Of a stretch of 64,000 bases of DNA, positions 17,660 to 26,006 are shown one piece after another (positions within the stretch are counted from its first letter, which is position 1; each line of letters starts with the position of its first letter). The DNA comes from Marinobacter sp. Its GTDB lineage: Bacteria; Pseudomonadota; Gammaproteobacteria; Pseudomonadales; Oleiphilaceae. The translations under genes were made by a program, and so were the position numbers. The notes below the pieces were generated by a model. The model made no database searches, had not been told where the DNA came from, and saw nothing but the letters and a program-made list of their open reading frames with translations. The stretch is from positions 62,001 to 126,000 of the forward strand of contig JAIUMV010000009.1 in the NCBI GenBank assembly GCA_022565395.1. The letters are read 5' to 3'.

Positions 17660-17741
17660 TTGAACGGGCAGTAGTCGGAGCGGCCCGCTCGCTCAGACAC
17701 CCAGAACAAACTGCCTGAACTATAAATGAAGGAACGTAACT

Positions 17742-18500
17742 ATGATGAAATCAATTCGCTTGGCCGTAGGCGCCGCTGCACTGGCAGTCTCCTCTGCTGC
17801 ACTGGCTTTCCCGGTCAACCTCACCTCTGTTGATGGCGTATTCCTGAACCCGGTAGGTGGTAGCAGCGTCACTGGCGTTGGCACCAACCAGATCAACTGG
17901 GGCACCTCCACTGGCCAGGGCCAAAGCGGTTACCGTTTCGACGGTACCAGCCCACTGCCTTTTGAAATCACTGATGAAGACCCGTTTGTGTTGGGTTCTC
18001 TGACTCACATCAACAAGCCCATCACCGGTAGCGCCATCACCGGCGTTGACCTGTCTGTGACACTGGGCTTCAGTGGTTTCGGGGATACGGGTTCTGCTGC
18101 AGGCACCTTCGTTTTCAGCCACGACGAAACATTGAACAACGCCCCTGTCGTAACGGGTCAAGAGTTTGTTTGTACCCAACACTTCCTGTGGTGGTGCAAA
18201 AAAGGTTACTACCGCGACGTCATTAGCCTGATTGGTGACGTGGATGACATCGTTACTCTGGACGACATGGTGGCAACCAGCTCCGAGTTCCAGCTGGGCA
18301 ACTTCATCTACAGCCTGTCACTGGTGGGCTTTGATGGCGATATCGATCAGTTCGAAACCGCTGAAAACGCCAACACCTCCATCAACCTGCTGGCCAAGCT
18401 GAACGTCACCGCTATCGACGTTCCTGAGCCTGGCACTCTGGCCCTGCTGGGCCTGGGTCTGGTAGGACTGGGTGCTGCCCGTCGCCGCAAGGCTGCGTAA
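17742..18500 (+). CDS. THxN-type PEP-CTERM sorting protein
   Basis: A 252-residue exported protein. A Sec signal peptide (to about residue 22, SSAALA) is followed by a beta-rich domain with the THIN motif at 88-91 (LTHINKPITG), typical of THxN/choice-of-anchor PEP-CTERM proteins. The C-terminus is a textbook sorting signal: VPEP near residue 227, a hydrophobic helix, and ARRRKAA. Such proteins are cut and processed by EpsH/exosortase, which is not in this window, and are linked to exopolysaccharide or biofilm matrix. Start chosen by AAGGA eight bases upstream; ATG at 17745 is an alternative. A terminator follows. Confidence 0.93.
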   Translation: MMKSIRLAVGAAALAVSSAALAFPVNLTSVDGVFLNPVGGSSVTGVGTNQINWGTSTGQGQSGYRFDGTSPLPFEITDEDPFVLGSLTHINKPITGSAITGVDLSVTLGFSGFGDTGSAAGTFVFSHDETLNNAPVVTGQEFVCTQHFLWWCKKGYYRDVISLIGDVDDIVTLDDMVATSSEFQLGNFIYSLSLVGFDGDIDQFETAENANTSINLLAKLNVTAIDVPEPGTLALLGLGLVGLGAARRRKAA

Positions 18501-18521
18501 TCAGCCCGCAGGCAACAACAA

Positions 18522-18549
18522 AAACGGCGCGGAACTCCGCGCCGTTTTT
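18522..18549 (+). terminator. Rho-independent terminator of the PEP-CTERM gene
   Basis: Perfect 10-bp stem (18523-18532 with 18537-18546), loop AACT, then a run of T to 18549, 22 bases after the stop codon. Confidence 0.9.
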
Positions 18550-18609
18550 GCATTCTCATGCCTAAGGAGCCGGAAAGCTCCCACGATACTGTTTTACACT
18601 CCGCAACGT

Positions 18610-19236
18610 TTACTCAGCAGAGTTGTCATCGCTCACCACATCATCATCGGCTTGCTCGGCTGCTTCCGCCTGCTCACGAGCCTGACGCTCGGCTTCGGCC
18701 TTGGCCTCGGCTTCCTGCTGACGGCGTAGCAATTCCGCCTGGCGAGCCTCTTCAGCCAACCGGTCACGTTCTGCCAGACGATGGGCATGCTCGGACCGCA
18801 GGGCATTCAACGGTGCATCATCAGCGAACACCATGTTGCCTCTGGCTTCAACCATCTTTACCCATGGGCCTAGCCCACCCACCCCTGCAGCGGCAAACCA
18901 GCCCCAAGCGGTCGTGCAAATGGGCTGCGCAACATAGTCACCGTCCGCATGGTTCAACCATTGAATATCAATAACCCGGTTTGCACCCTGTGCATGGGCT
19001 GCCGCATTCAGCTGGCCCGCTACGCGGCTGGTAATATCAGAGCATGACTCCCAGACAAACCCCCGGGCAGTCACTGTCTTCTGCCCCACTTCAACAAACG
19101 GCACATTGCCCGCCACACTGCCGGAATAGAGGCCTTTCTGGTTGTAGTCCACATAGGTATTGGTGGTAGAACAGCCTGCCAACAGCATGCTTGCGAAGAC
19201 AGAACCCAGTGCCAGGCCAGTGGTTTTTTTCATCAT
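18610..19236 (-). CDS. Hypothetical lipoprotein with charged C-terminal helix
   Basis: The protein has 208 residues if started at 19236, where GGAGTCTA precedes ATGATG. A lipoprotein signal with lipobox LLAGC is followed by a domain of about 120 residues that I do not recognise (VPFVEVGQKTVTARGFVWES, later TTAWGWFAAAGVGGLGPW). A long, highly charged alanine/glutamate helix (RLAEEARQAELLRRQQEAEA) and an acidic tail complete it. The helix may be a coiled coil. It is the last of three minus-strand genes after the TraF-like barrel, and converges on the PEP-CTERM gene. Confidence 0.75.
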   Translation of the reverse strand: MMKKTTGLALGSVFASMLLAGCSTTNTYVDYNQKGLYSGSVAGNVPFVEVGQKTVTARGFVWESCSDITSRVAGQLNAAAHAQGANRVIDIQWLNHADGDYVAQPICTTAWGWFAAAGVGGLGPWVKMVEARGNMVFADDAPLNALRSEHAHRLAERDRLAEEARQAELLRRQQEAEAKAEAERQAREQAEAAEQADDDVVSDDNSAE

Positions 19237-19280
19237 TAGACTCCATGTTCTCTCGGATAAGTTGTATCTGTTCGTGTGGT

Positions 19281-20804
19281 TTACGGGCATTCGCTAGTAC
19301 GGGCCGGGACACCGCTCTGCCCGATCGCTATCAGTGCCGCAGTCGCGTCAGTGACTTCAAAGTCGTCCTCCTCACCGTTGTACTCAAAGGTGAGGTTCCA
19401 TTGATCCTCGCTGGAGCCTGCGCGCAAGCGCAGTGAAGCAGAATCCTGGAAGGCACCACCGAGCGCACTCAGCGTAATGACTAACAGCCGGTCTGCCGGC
19501 TTGGACCATTCTCCGCGGACCAGTACCGTCCCGTTGTCAGAGGAGGCAAAATCGGTCAAGTCCACGCCGTCCAGCTCGCCACTGAGACACAGTGTCAGCG
19601 GGCCACTGCTCTGCTCCTGCTCGCTTGCTCCGAAAAATAGTGTGAGCTGCGCGCTATCCTGGGCTTCACCTTTGGTGATGCTCAACTGCTGTTCTTCCAG
19701 TGCTGGAAAGGCCAGTGACGACGATGTGGCCACATAGCTTGCCAAATTGTCCTTGGCCTCCTGAAAATTGTCGGCAAGACCTGTAACCAGTGATGGGATG
19801 TCAGCACTCTTGACGTCAGGTAGTAATGCTAGATCATCCAACAGCCCACGAGCCTGTGGCTGCGAAATCTGTTGTCCGTCCTGTTTCAGCCCTTCCAGCT
19901 CAACCAGTGTCATCATCGCAATGGCAAAGCGCTCAGCTGCCTGGCGATCGTCGGCAGTAAAACTTACAGCGGTTTTATTTGAAGAAAGTGCAGCAGCCAG
20001 GTGCGACGCTGAGGGTAGCGTCTGACTCAGGGCTGGTGCCAGACGTTCCAGTAGCAGGTTAAGCTGCGCCTCCAGCTGCTCAGTGCTCAGATTTTGCCAC
20101 TGCTCAATCACTGTCGTGCCACTACCCAACGATGTACCCAGCGCACGGTAAAGGCCCTGCATCACAACAGCACTGCTGAGCCCATCACCATTGGATGCAC
20201 GCATGATCTGCCGGGTCAGCTCTGTCACCAGGCCGTGAACAGTCACTGCAGTAACCACCTGATCTTTATCGAACTCCGTACCCGTGTGGTCACCCCAAAA
20301 GTCGCCGGAGCCCGGCATCGGCACTTCGATAAGGGAGGTCAGGGGCGTAATCGCCAGGATTTCCCGGCTATCTGAACGCGGCGTGACAATATGACGGCTG
20401 ATAGAGCCAACGAAAGGCAAACCGGTGAAAATATCGTACCCCCCCTCTACCCGGATGGGGAAAGATGCCTGGGTGGTATTTACCCGCAAGCAATGACGCT
20501 CAGGGCCCACCTCGCAGTAATCACGGGCGGGGGCAATAAGCACGCCTTCGCTATCACGAATCTCCGGGCGATAGGAAAAAAAACCAAAGCGATCCGTCAT
20601 GGCCCGCGGCTCAAAGCTGTCACGGCGGCCATTGCCGTTAAGATCAGCGTAGACACGGGCGCCCGCGATGTAGCCGTCAACAGCGACACCAGACACCTGA
20701 ACAGCAGACCCGGTACCACGGTCAGGATCTGAGGTGCTATTCAAGCAACCGGCCAAGGCCAGCGAAAGACCCGCCACCAGACTGACAGAACCTAATTTAT
20801 TCAT
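19281..20804 (-). CDS. Hypothetical lipoprotein with SdrD/EF-hand-like repeat
   Basis: A 507-residue lipoprotein with lipobox LALAGC. Residues 40-80 form a carboxypeptidase-regulatory or SdrD-B-like beta domain with a calcium-type loop (DLNGNGRRDSFEP). A long helical region and a C-terminal beta-rich part (about residue 385 on) follow. No catalytic motif is visible. It starts 29 bases after the stop of the TraF-like outer-membrane protein, so the two are probably cotranscribed. Its role may be as a surface or periplasmic partner of the barrel; this is inference. Confidence 0.75.
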   Translation of the reverse strand: MNKLGSVSLVAGLSLALAGCLNSTSDPDRGTGSAVQVSGVAVDGYIAGARVYADLNGNGRRDSFEPRAMTDRFGFFSYRPEIRDSEGVLIAPARDYCEVGPERHCLRVNTTQASFPIRVEGGYDIFTGLPFVGSISRHIVTPRSDSREILAITPLTSLIEVPMPGSGDFWGDHTGTEFDKDQVVTAVTVHGLVTELTRQIMRASNGDGLSSAVVMQGLYRALGTSLGSGTTVIEQWQNLSTEQLEAQLNLLLERLAPALSQTLPSASHLAAALSSNKTAVSFTADDRQAAERFAIAMMTLVELEGLKQDGQQISQPQARGLLDDLALLPDVKSADIPSLVTGLADNFQEAKDNLASYVATSSSLAFPALEEQQLSITKGEAQDSAQLTLFFGASEQEQSSGPLTLCLSGELDGVDLTDFASSDNGTVLVRGEWSKPADRLLVITLSALGGAFQDSASLRLRAGSSEDQWNLTFEYNGEEDDFEVTDATAALIAIGQSGVPARTSECP

Positions 20805-20833
20805 TGTTGTCCCCTTTCCAGAATGGCGTGTTT

Positions 20834-22189
20834 TCAGAAGTAGAGTTCAAGACTAAGGCTGGCCATGGCTGCCCGTGGCACCTTGTCGCCGTCCACTTCG
20901 ACTTCATCCGTCGAAACAGCGGCATCCAGATTCAGTACACGGAAAAGCGTCAGTCCCAGCGTGTAATAGCTCAGTTCTGAGCCTTTCTGATTGCTGCGAT
21001 AACCCGCGCGAACACCCGGAATCCACCAGCTCTGACTGGCATACCCTGCATGCACTGACCACCACTGATGCTCGTCGGCAACAATGTCACGAGTCGCATT
21101 AACGTCGTAGCTGAAGCCGGCAAACAGGCTGCGATTGGCTGTGAAGGTAGACGCTTCCAGTGTCAGCTGCCGCTTCATTTGATAGGTTTCATCGAGGGCA
21201 ATGCGGTCGCTGAACGATGCGGCCGTGAAGCAGTTGGCTTGTGCAATACCCGAGTCGAGGGAATCACAGTTGCGGCCGATAGTCGGGTATTTCATGGAAG
21301 GTTCATTGAGATTACGCAGATAACCGCCGACCTGATAATTTCTCGCAACCCAAAGGGCACCTACATCCAGGCTGGTGACTGAGCGCTTCGCCGTGTTTCG
21401 GTCCAAATCATCCCTAACGGCATCACCGAAATCCTCTTCATCGTCGTCGGTATCTTCAAGGGCAATAATCCCCTTGCTTAGTTCCATCTGGTAGTAATTC
21501 AGTCGTCCACCCACATACAACTGACCATCGGGGCGATGCAGGGCAACTGCGCTGTAACCGACTGCCAGTTGGGCACCGTAGGCACCTTTTACATATGCAG
21601 AGGTACGAGACTGCAGTTCAAAATCGCCACCACCCGTGGGAACAACTTCGATAGGGGCGTCCAGAATACGCAGGCGCGCGCTTCCAATGGCATTAGCCTC
21701 AAGGCTGAAGGCGCCACCCCACCCTGGCAAATTGGCACCAAAAGGCGTGAAAGGTAGCTGCGCCGCCGCAGAGAGTTTGACATAGCCGTCACGGCCCAAC
21801 TCTTCAAGAAACGCATCAAATTCCGCCTTGAGCTCTTCCGCCTGTGCCAGGGTCAGGTCGTCTTTATCCAGGGCTTCTTCCAGATCTTCGGCGCGTTCAA
21901 TCAGGTTATCCACGTCACCAAATTCAGCACTGACACTGACCGCACCCAGGCCGGTCCAAAAGCCGCGACGACCTGACGCGGCAGGCGCAGCCGGGTTGTT
22001 CAGTGTTGATTGCACGGTTCGGGGAGAACTTACGCCGCCATAGGTAATATCCTGCCCCATGGGCAGAGATACCAAGGTGGAGGCAGCCACATGACCTGTT
22101 GGGAGAGATAAACCAGCCACGACAGCAGCGGCCAGTATCCCTGAACCACGCAATGGCAAAAGGGGAATGCGTTTGAAGCGAAGGGACAT
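20834..22189 (-). CDS. TraF-like outer-membrane beta-barrel protein
   Basis: A 451-residue protein with an N-terminal signal peptide and many alternating beta strands, ending in SLELYF. A terminal aromatic residue is typical of Bam-inserted barrels. The sequence resembles the TraF_2 family (called conjugal transfer protein TraF), which is also common outside conjugation loci in marine gammaproteobacteria. A charged helical insert lies at about residues 95-135. No other conjugation gene is nearby, so a conjugative role is unlikely. It is the first gene of the three-gene unit with two lipoproteins. Confidence 0.8.
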   Translation of the reverse strand: MSLRFKRIPLLPLRGSGILAAAVVAGLSLPTGHVAASTLVSLPMGQDITYGGVSSPRTVQSTLNNPAAPAASGRRGFWTGLGAVSVSAEFGDVDNLIERAEDLEEALDKDDLTLAQAEELKAEFDAFLEELGRDGYVKLSAAAQLPFTPFGANLPGWGGAFSLEANAIGSARLRILDAPIEVVPTGGGDFELQSRTSAYVKGAYGAQLAVGYSAVALHRPDGQLYVGGRLNYYQMELSKGIIALEDTDDDEEDFGDAVRDDLDRNTAKRSVTSLDVGALWVARNYQVGGYLRNLNEPSMKYPTIGRNCDSLDSGIAQANCFTAASFSDRIALDETYQMKRQLTLEASTFTANRSLFAGFSYDVNATRDIVADEHQWWSVHAGYASQSWWIPGVRAGYRSNQKGSELSYYTLGLTLFRVLNLDAAVSTDEVEVDGDKVPRAAMASLSLELYF

Positions 22190-22336
22190 TCGCTGACTCC
22201 TGTCTTTGCAATTTCTCAGCGATGGGTTTGACTACACTCATCGCAGCTTAGACAGCCGTCACAGATCAGACCACAGGATATATGTAATATTTATAATGAT
22301 TCCGAAAGGTTACCGTAACAACCCTGATACGCTTCG

Positions 22337-23719
22337 TTACACAACCCGTACCAGCTTACCCTTGTGGTACCCGATCCGGCCGGTTTCAACCACCTGGCGA
22401 CGGATACCGGCCACCGGGCGAATCATAAACAAGTCCCCATTGCGCCCAACCAGTTGTTTGGAAACACCACAAGCCTTGGCGATACCGGCATTGGCGGCCA
22501 TATGCTCGGCCTCACCATGCACGGGAATGGCCACCTGGGGGCGAACCCACTGGTACATGGCAGCCAGTTCATCGGCTGCGGGATGGCCAGAGGCGTGAAT
22601 GGGCGCGTCAGCGCCCTCCGCGGTAATGACGTCCACCCCCATGGCCTGCAATCGCTCGATCAATGCCTGGATAGCCTCTTCATTGCCGGGGATGGCGCGA
22701 GCGCTGAAAATAACCCGGTCACCAGATTCCAGCTCCAGCTCAGGGTGGGTGCCCGCCGCCAGGCGCATCAACGCCGTACGTGGTTCGCCCTGGCTACCGG
22801 TGGCCACTGCCAGCACCTCTCTGGCGGGCAGGTAACCCAGATGCGCAGGGTTAATCAGGCTATCGGCGTTATCCCACAACCCGCTGGCCCGGGCAGCACC
22901 CGCCATATTGACCAGCGACCGCCCCAGCAAACCCATGTAGCGACCCGTCTGTCGCGCAATCCCAGCCAGGGTATGCAGACGGGCAATATTGCTGCCGAAG
23001 CAGGTCACAATCACCCGGCCCGGCGCCCCTTCTATGGCCCGCAGCAAGCCTGCTCGCAGGGCTGACTCAGAGGTTGAATGTCCGGCTACCGTAGCATTGG
23101 TGGAGTCGCAGATCATGGCAGCGACGCCCTCATCACCCAATGCCTGGAATGTCTTCGGCGAGTAGCCATGCCCCACCAGAGGCTGATCGTCCAGTTTCCA
23201 GTCGCCGCTATGGAACAGACTGCCCACCGGCGTGCGAATCATCAGGGCATTGGGATCAGGAATTGAATGGGTCAGCGCCAGCCACTCCACCGTAAAAGGG
23301 CCGATGCGCCGCTGCTCGCCGACCTCGACGATATGGATCGGCACCCGATCCAACAGGTCAAATTCCGCCAGTTTGCGCCGCAGTATCTCGGCGGTAAACC
23401 GGCTGGTGTAAATGGGACATTGCAGCAAGGGCCAGAGATAGGGTACCGCGCCTACGTGGTCTTCGTGGGCATGGGTAATCACCAGCCCGGCCAGCTGGGC
23501 ACGCCGGTCAGCAATAAACGCCGGATCAGCCATCTGTACGGGAGGTTCACCATGATGGTGTACGGTGCCATCGGCAGCAATGCGGCCGGGGCGTGGGAAA
23601 GTCACCCCACAATCCACCATCAGCCACTGCTCATCATGGCCGTAAAGGTTGAGATTCATACCAATCTCACCGCAGCCGCCAAGGGGAAGAAACCAAAGGT
23701 CATATTGATCAGGAGTCAT
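22337..23719 (-). CDS. Ribonuclease J-like metallo-beta-lactamase nuclease
   Basis: A 460-residue protein. The N-terminal LPLGGCGEIGMNLNLY and the metal motif THAHEDHVGAVPYL are those of RNase J and related beta-CASP nucleases, followed by DSTNA and GSQGEPRTAL and the late HASGH and VHGE motifs. RNase J degrades RNA 5'-3' or endonucleolytically. The protein is shorter than the usual 550 residues, which suggests the C-terminal domain is missing. ATG at 23717-23719 is chosen because homology starts with it; the 47 codons upstream look non-coding. Confidence 0.88.
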   Translation of the reverse strand: MTPDQYDLWFLPLGGCGEIGMNLNLYGHDEQWLMVDCGVTFPRPGRIAADGTVHHHGEPPVQMADPAFIADRRAQLAGLVITHAHEDHVGAVPYLWPLLQCPIYTSRFTAEILRRKLAEFDLLDRVPIHIVEVGEQRRIGPFTVEWLALTHSIPDPNALMIRTPVGSLFHSGDWKLDDQPLVGHGYSPKTFQALGDEGVAAMICDSTNATVAGHSTSESALRAGLLRAIEGAPGRVIVTCFGSNIARLHTLAGIARQTGRYMGLLGRSLVNMAGAARASGLWDNADSLINPAHLGYLPAREVLAVATGSQGEPRTALMRLAAGTHPELELESGDRVIFSARAIPGNEEAIQALIERLQAMGVDVITAEGADAPIHASGHPAADELAAMYQWVRPQVAIPVHGEAEHMAANAGIAKACGVSKQLVGRNGDLFMIRPVAGIRRQVVETGRIGYHKGKLVRVV

Positions 23720-23964
23720 GGCCGCTATGATACGCCAAAACGATCCCAGGCAAGCTTTTTTGTCGGTTAGAGAGTCTTGAATCAAGGACGAACGGAAGTC
23801 CAGGTTGCGCCGCAAATCTGGATAAGAGCAATAACAAGACGAACTGTTGTTAAGGTGCATTAGCCTATGCCGGTAAAGGTCAGACGGCTATTGTGGACGA
23901 CGTCAGGTTTTTGTTGGCAGGCTGCGGTTAAACTGACGGCAGATTGTCATTTGAGGTCTGCCGT

Positions 23965-24477
23965 ATGCGTTTCCCGATGTTAACCACGTCGCCCAAACGG
24001 GTGCTGGGCGTTGTACTGGCGCTTTTGCTGACCAGCACAGCCAGCCATGCCACTCAGCTTGCCCCTGACTTCTCGCTCACCGATCCCACCACTGGCCAAC
24101 AGGTCAGCCTTGAGGACTACCGGGGCAAGGTTGTCTATCTGGACTTCTGGGCATCCTGGTGTGGCCCGTGCCGGCAGTCATTTCCGTTTATGAACGAATT
24201 GCATGCCCGTTACCAGGATCAGGGGCTGGTCATCCTCGCCGTCAATTTGGATGACGACTGGCGGGACGCAGAGCGTTTTCTTGAGCGCTTCCCGGCGGCG
24301 TTTCAGGTCGTCTATGACGAGCATAAAGTCCTTCCGCCCCAGTATGGTGTTCCCGGCATGCCCACGGCCTATTTCATTGGAAGGGATGGGCAACTGATCC
24401 AGGAGAAAGTGGGCTTCCGCCAGCGGGACCGGGAAGCTACCGAGCAGCTGATACTTCAGATTCTGGCAGGAGAGTAG
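23965..24477 (+). CDS. TlpA-like periplasmic thiol-disulfide oxidoreductase
   Basis: A 170-residue protein with an N-terminal signal peptide (to about residue 30, SASHAT) and a thioredoxin fold with active site WCGPC (65-69) and a cis-proline segment GVPGMPTAYF. It probably reduces disulfides in exported proteins. ATG at 23965 has GAGG eight bases upstream; a TTG at 23944 is less likely. Two bases separate it from the DUF4266 gene, so it heads a three-gene operon. Confidence 0.9.
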   Translation: MRFPMLTTSPKRVLGVVLALLLTSTASHATQLAPDFSLTDPTTGQQVSLEDYRGKVVYLDFWASWCGPCRQSFPFMNELHARYQDQGLVILAVNLDDDWRDAERFLERFPAAFQVVYDEHKVLPPQYGVPGMPTAYFIGRDGQLIQEKVGFRQRDREATEQLILQILAGE

Positions 24478-24479
24478 CC

Positions 24480-24725
24480 ATGTCAGGCAAAGGTTTTGCT
24501 GCCACAGCGGGCAGCGGTGTGCGCACTATGGTTGCCTTGGCCACCCTGCTTGCCCTGGCGGCCTGCAGCAGTGTACCGGCCTGGGAGCGTGGGGCGCTGG
24601 CACAGCCCGGCATGGAAATTGACGGGCACCCCGTACACAGTTATTTCGACAATCATATCTATTTCAGCAAGGAAGCAGCCACCGGCGGCTCGGGCGTCGG
24701 AGGCGGCGGCTGTGGCTGTAACTAA
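24480..24725 (+). CDS. DUF4266 small lipoprotein
   Basis: An 81-residue lipoprotein (lipobox ALAACS) with the DUF4266 pattern WERGALAQPGM and HSYFDNHIYFSKEAATGG. It ends in a glycine/cysteine tail, GGGGCGCN. Function unknown. The family occurs next to TlpA, DUF3570 and ApbE genes. Its last 14 bases overlap the DUF3570 gene, and the glycine codons supply that gene's ribosome binding site. Confidence 0.85.
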   Translation: MSGKGFAATAGSGVRTMVALATLLALAACSSVPAWERGALAQPGMEIDGHPVHSYFDNHIYFSKEAATGGSGVGGGGCGCN

Positions 24726-25932
24726 TCACAAACGTATCAGCACGGCCCTGGCCCTGGCTACATCCAGCCTGCTGGGGCAACCCGCCCTGGCCCAACCCTA
24801 TGCCAATGACTGGCAGGTTAACGCGGGCTTTCTGAACTATCAGGAGAAGGGCCGGGTCAGCGTACAAAGCTACACCGCTCGTGTGCGAGGCCAAATCAGT
24901 GACGATGCATCGGTTCAGTTGGGGGTGGTGCTGGATACCATGTCCGGCTCCACACCAACCGGTGCGGTCAAAGACTCCACCGTTGTCAGCAACACAGGCA
25001 CCTCCGGCGGTGGTTTTGACGTCGCCGGGCAAGGTACATCCATGGCCGACTTTGAGGATACGCGCCTGGCGGTGGATGGTAGCTGGGAACAAAGCCACAG
25101 CCGTGAATTCCGTATGACCTACGGCACCTACGTGTCTGTGGAGAAGGACTTCACCGCTATCGGCGCCAGCGTCAAGGGCAGCCTCGACGTCAATGACCGA
25201 CTGACCACCCTGACCGCCGGCCTTGGGGTAGAAGCGGACGAAAACAGTCAACGTGACGGCACCACCCCCGAACCTCTGTCATCCGTGGGTGACGCCAGTT
25301 TCAACCGCCAGGGGCGACGCAACACCTATGATGCCCTGCTGGGCATCACCCAGGTTATTGATCGCCGCACGGTCGCCCAGCTCAACCTCACCTACACCCA
25401 CTCCTTTGGCTACCACACTGACCCCTACAAGGTGTTCAGCGCCACGGACAGCGACGGTATCGAGTTTGCCCGCTATTACGAAAAACGCCCGGAGCAGCGC
25501 CAGCGACTGGCCCTGTTCAGCAGCCTGCGCCAGCAACAGCTGGACGGCAACATCCTCGGGGGCAGCCTGCGACTGTATCACGACGACTGGGGGATAAATG
25601 CCCTGACCACCGAGGCGAGTTATCGTTTCAACACCGCGGGTCAGCGCCGCTTCACTGAGCCCTTCGGGCGCGTGCACATGCAAACCGCGGCGGACTTTTA
25701 CCTGCGCAGCCTGCCCATGGGAGAGCCCTTGCCCACCTACGCCAGCGCTGACAACCGACTGGCCCAGATGCAGAGTTATACATTGGGCGTTAATGTCGGC
25801 ATTCCGGTGGCGCGCTGGGGGCTCCTGCAGGGGCGGGCATCTTACTTCTATCAAGTGTTCCAGGATGCTACTTACGATCGCAACCGCGCGCTGATTCTCA
25901 GCCTGAATTACGAGTTCGGACAGAACAACTGA
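24712..25932 (+). CDS. DUF3570 outer-membrane-like protein
   Basis: A 406-residue exported protein. GTG at 24712 is chosen because GGAGG stands eight bases upstream and a signal peptide follows directly (ALALATSSLLGQPALAQ). The rest is beta-rich with many aromatic strand ends and finishes LSLNYEFGQNN, suggesting a barrel. Residues 75-81 read DTMSGST, close to the D-x-x-[ST]-G-[AS]-T motif that ApbE flavinylates in other proteins. An ApbE gene lies 3.6 kb downstream. The in-frame stretch upstream of 24712 is a shadow of DUF4266. Confidence 0.85.
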   Translation: MAVTNHKRISTALALATSSLLGQPALAQPYANDWQVNAGFLNYQEKGRVSVQSYTARVRGQISDDASVQLGVVLDTMSGSTPTGAVKDSTVVSNTGTSGGGFDVAGQGTSMADFEDTRLAVDGSWEQSHSREFRMTYGTYVSVEKDFTAIGASVKGSLDVNDRLTTLTAGLGVEADENSQRDGTTPEPLSSVGDASFNRQGRRNTYDALLGITQVIDRRTVAQLNLTYTHSFGYHTDPYKVFSATDSDGIEFARYYEKRPEQRQRLALFSSLRQQQLDGNILGGSLRLYHDDWGINALTTEASYRFNTAGQRRFTEPFGRVHMQTAADFYLRSLPMGEPLPTYASADNRLAQMQSYTLGVNVGIPVARWGLLQGRASYFYQVFQDATYDRNRALILSLNYEFGQNN

Positions 25933-26006
25933 AAAACCCGGCAACCCTCTGATCAAGCCCCGGACAGCCGGTAAAAGCCAAGGCCGCCCGGGGGCATGAC
26001 CCCAGC

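Noticed and set aside
20834-22189. Conjugation locus indicated by TraF
   Set aside because: No relaxase, pilus or mating-pair genes; the family is common outside conjugative elements.
24496-24711. Long N-terminus for the DUF3570 protein
   Set aside because: The stretch is a shadow of DUF4266 in another frame; a signal peptide and GGAGG support GTG 24712.
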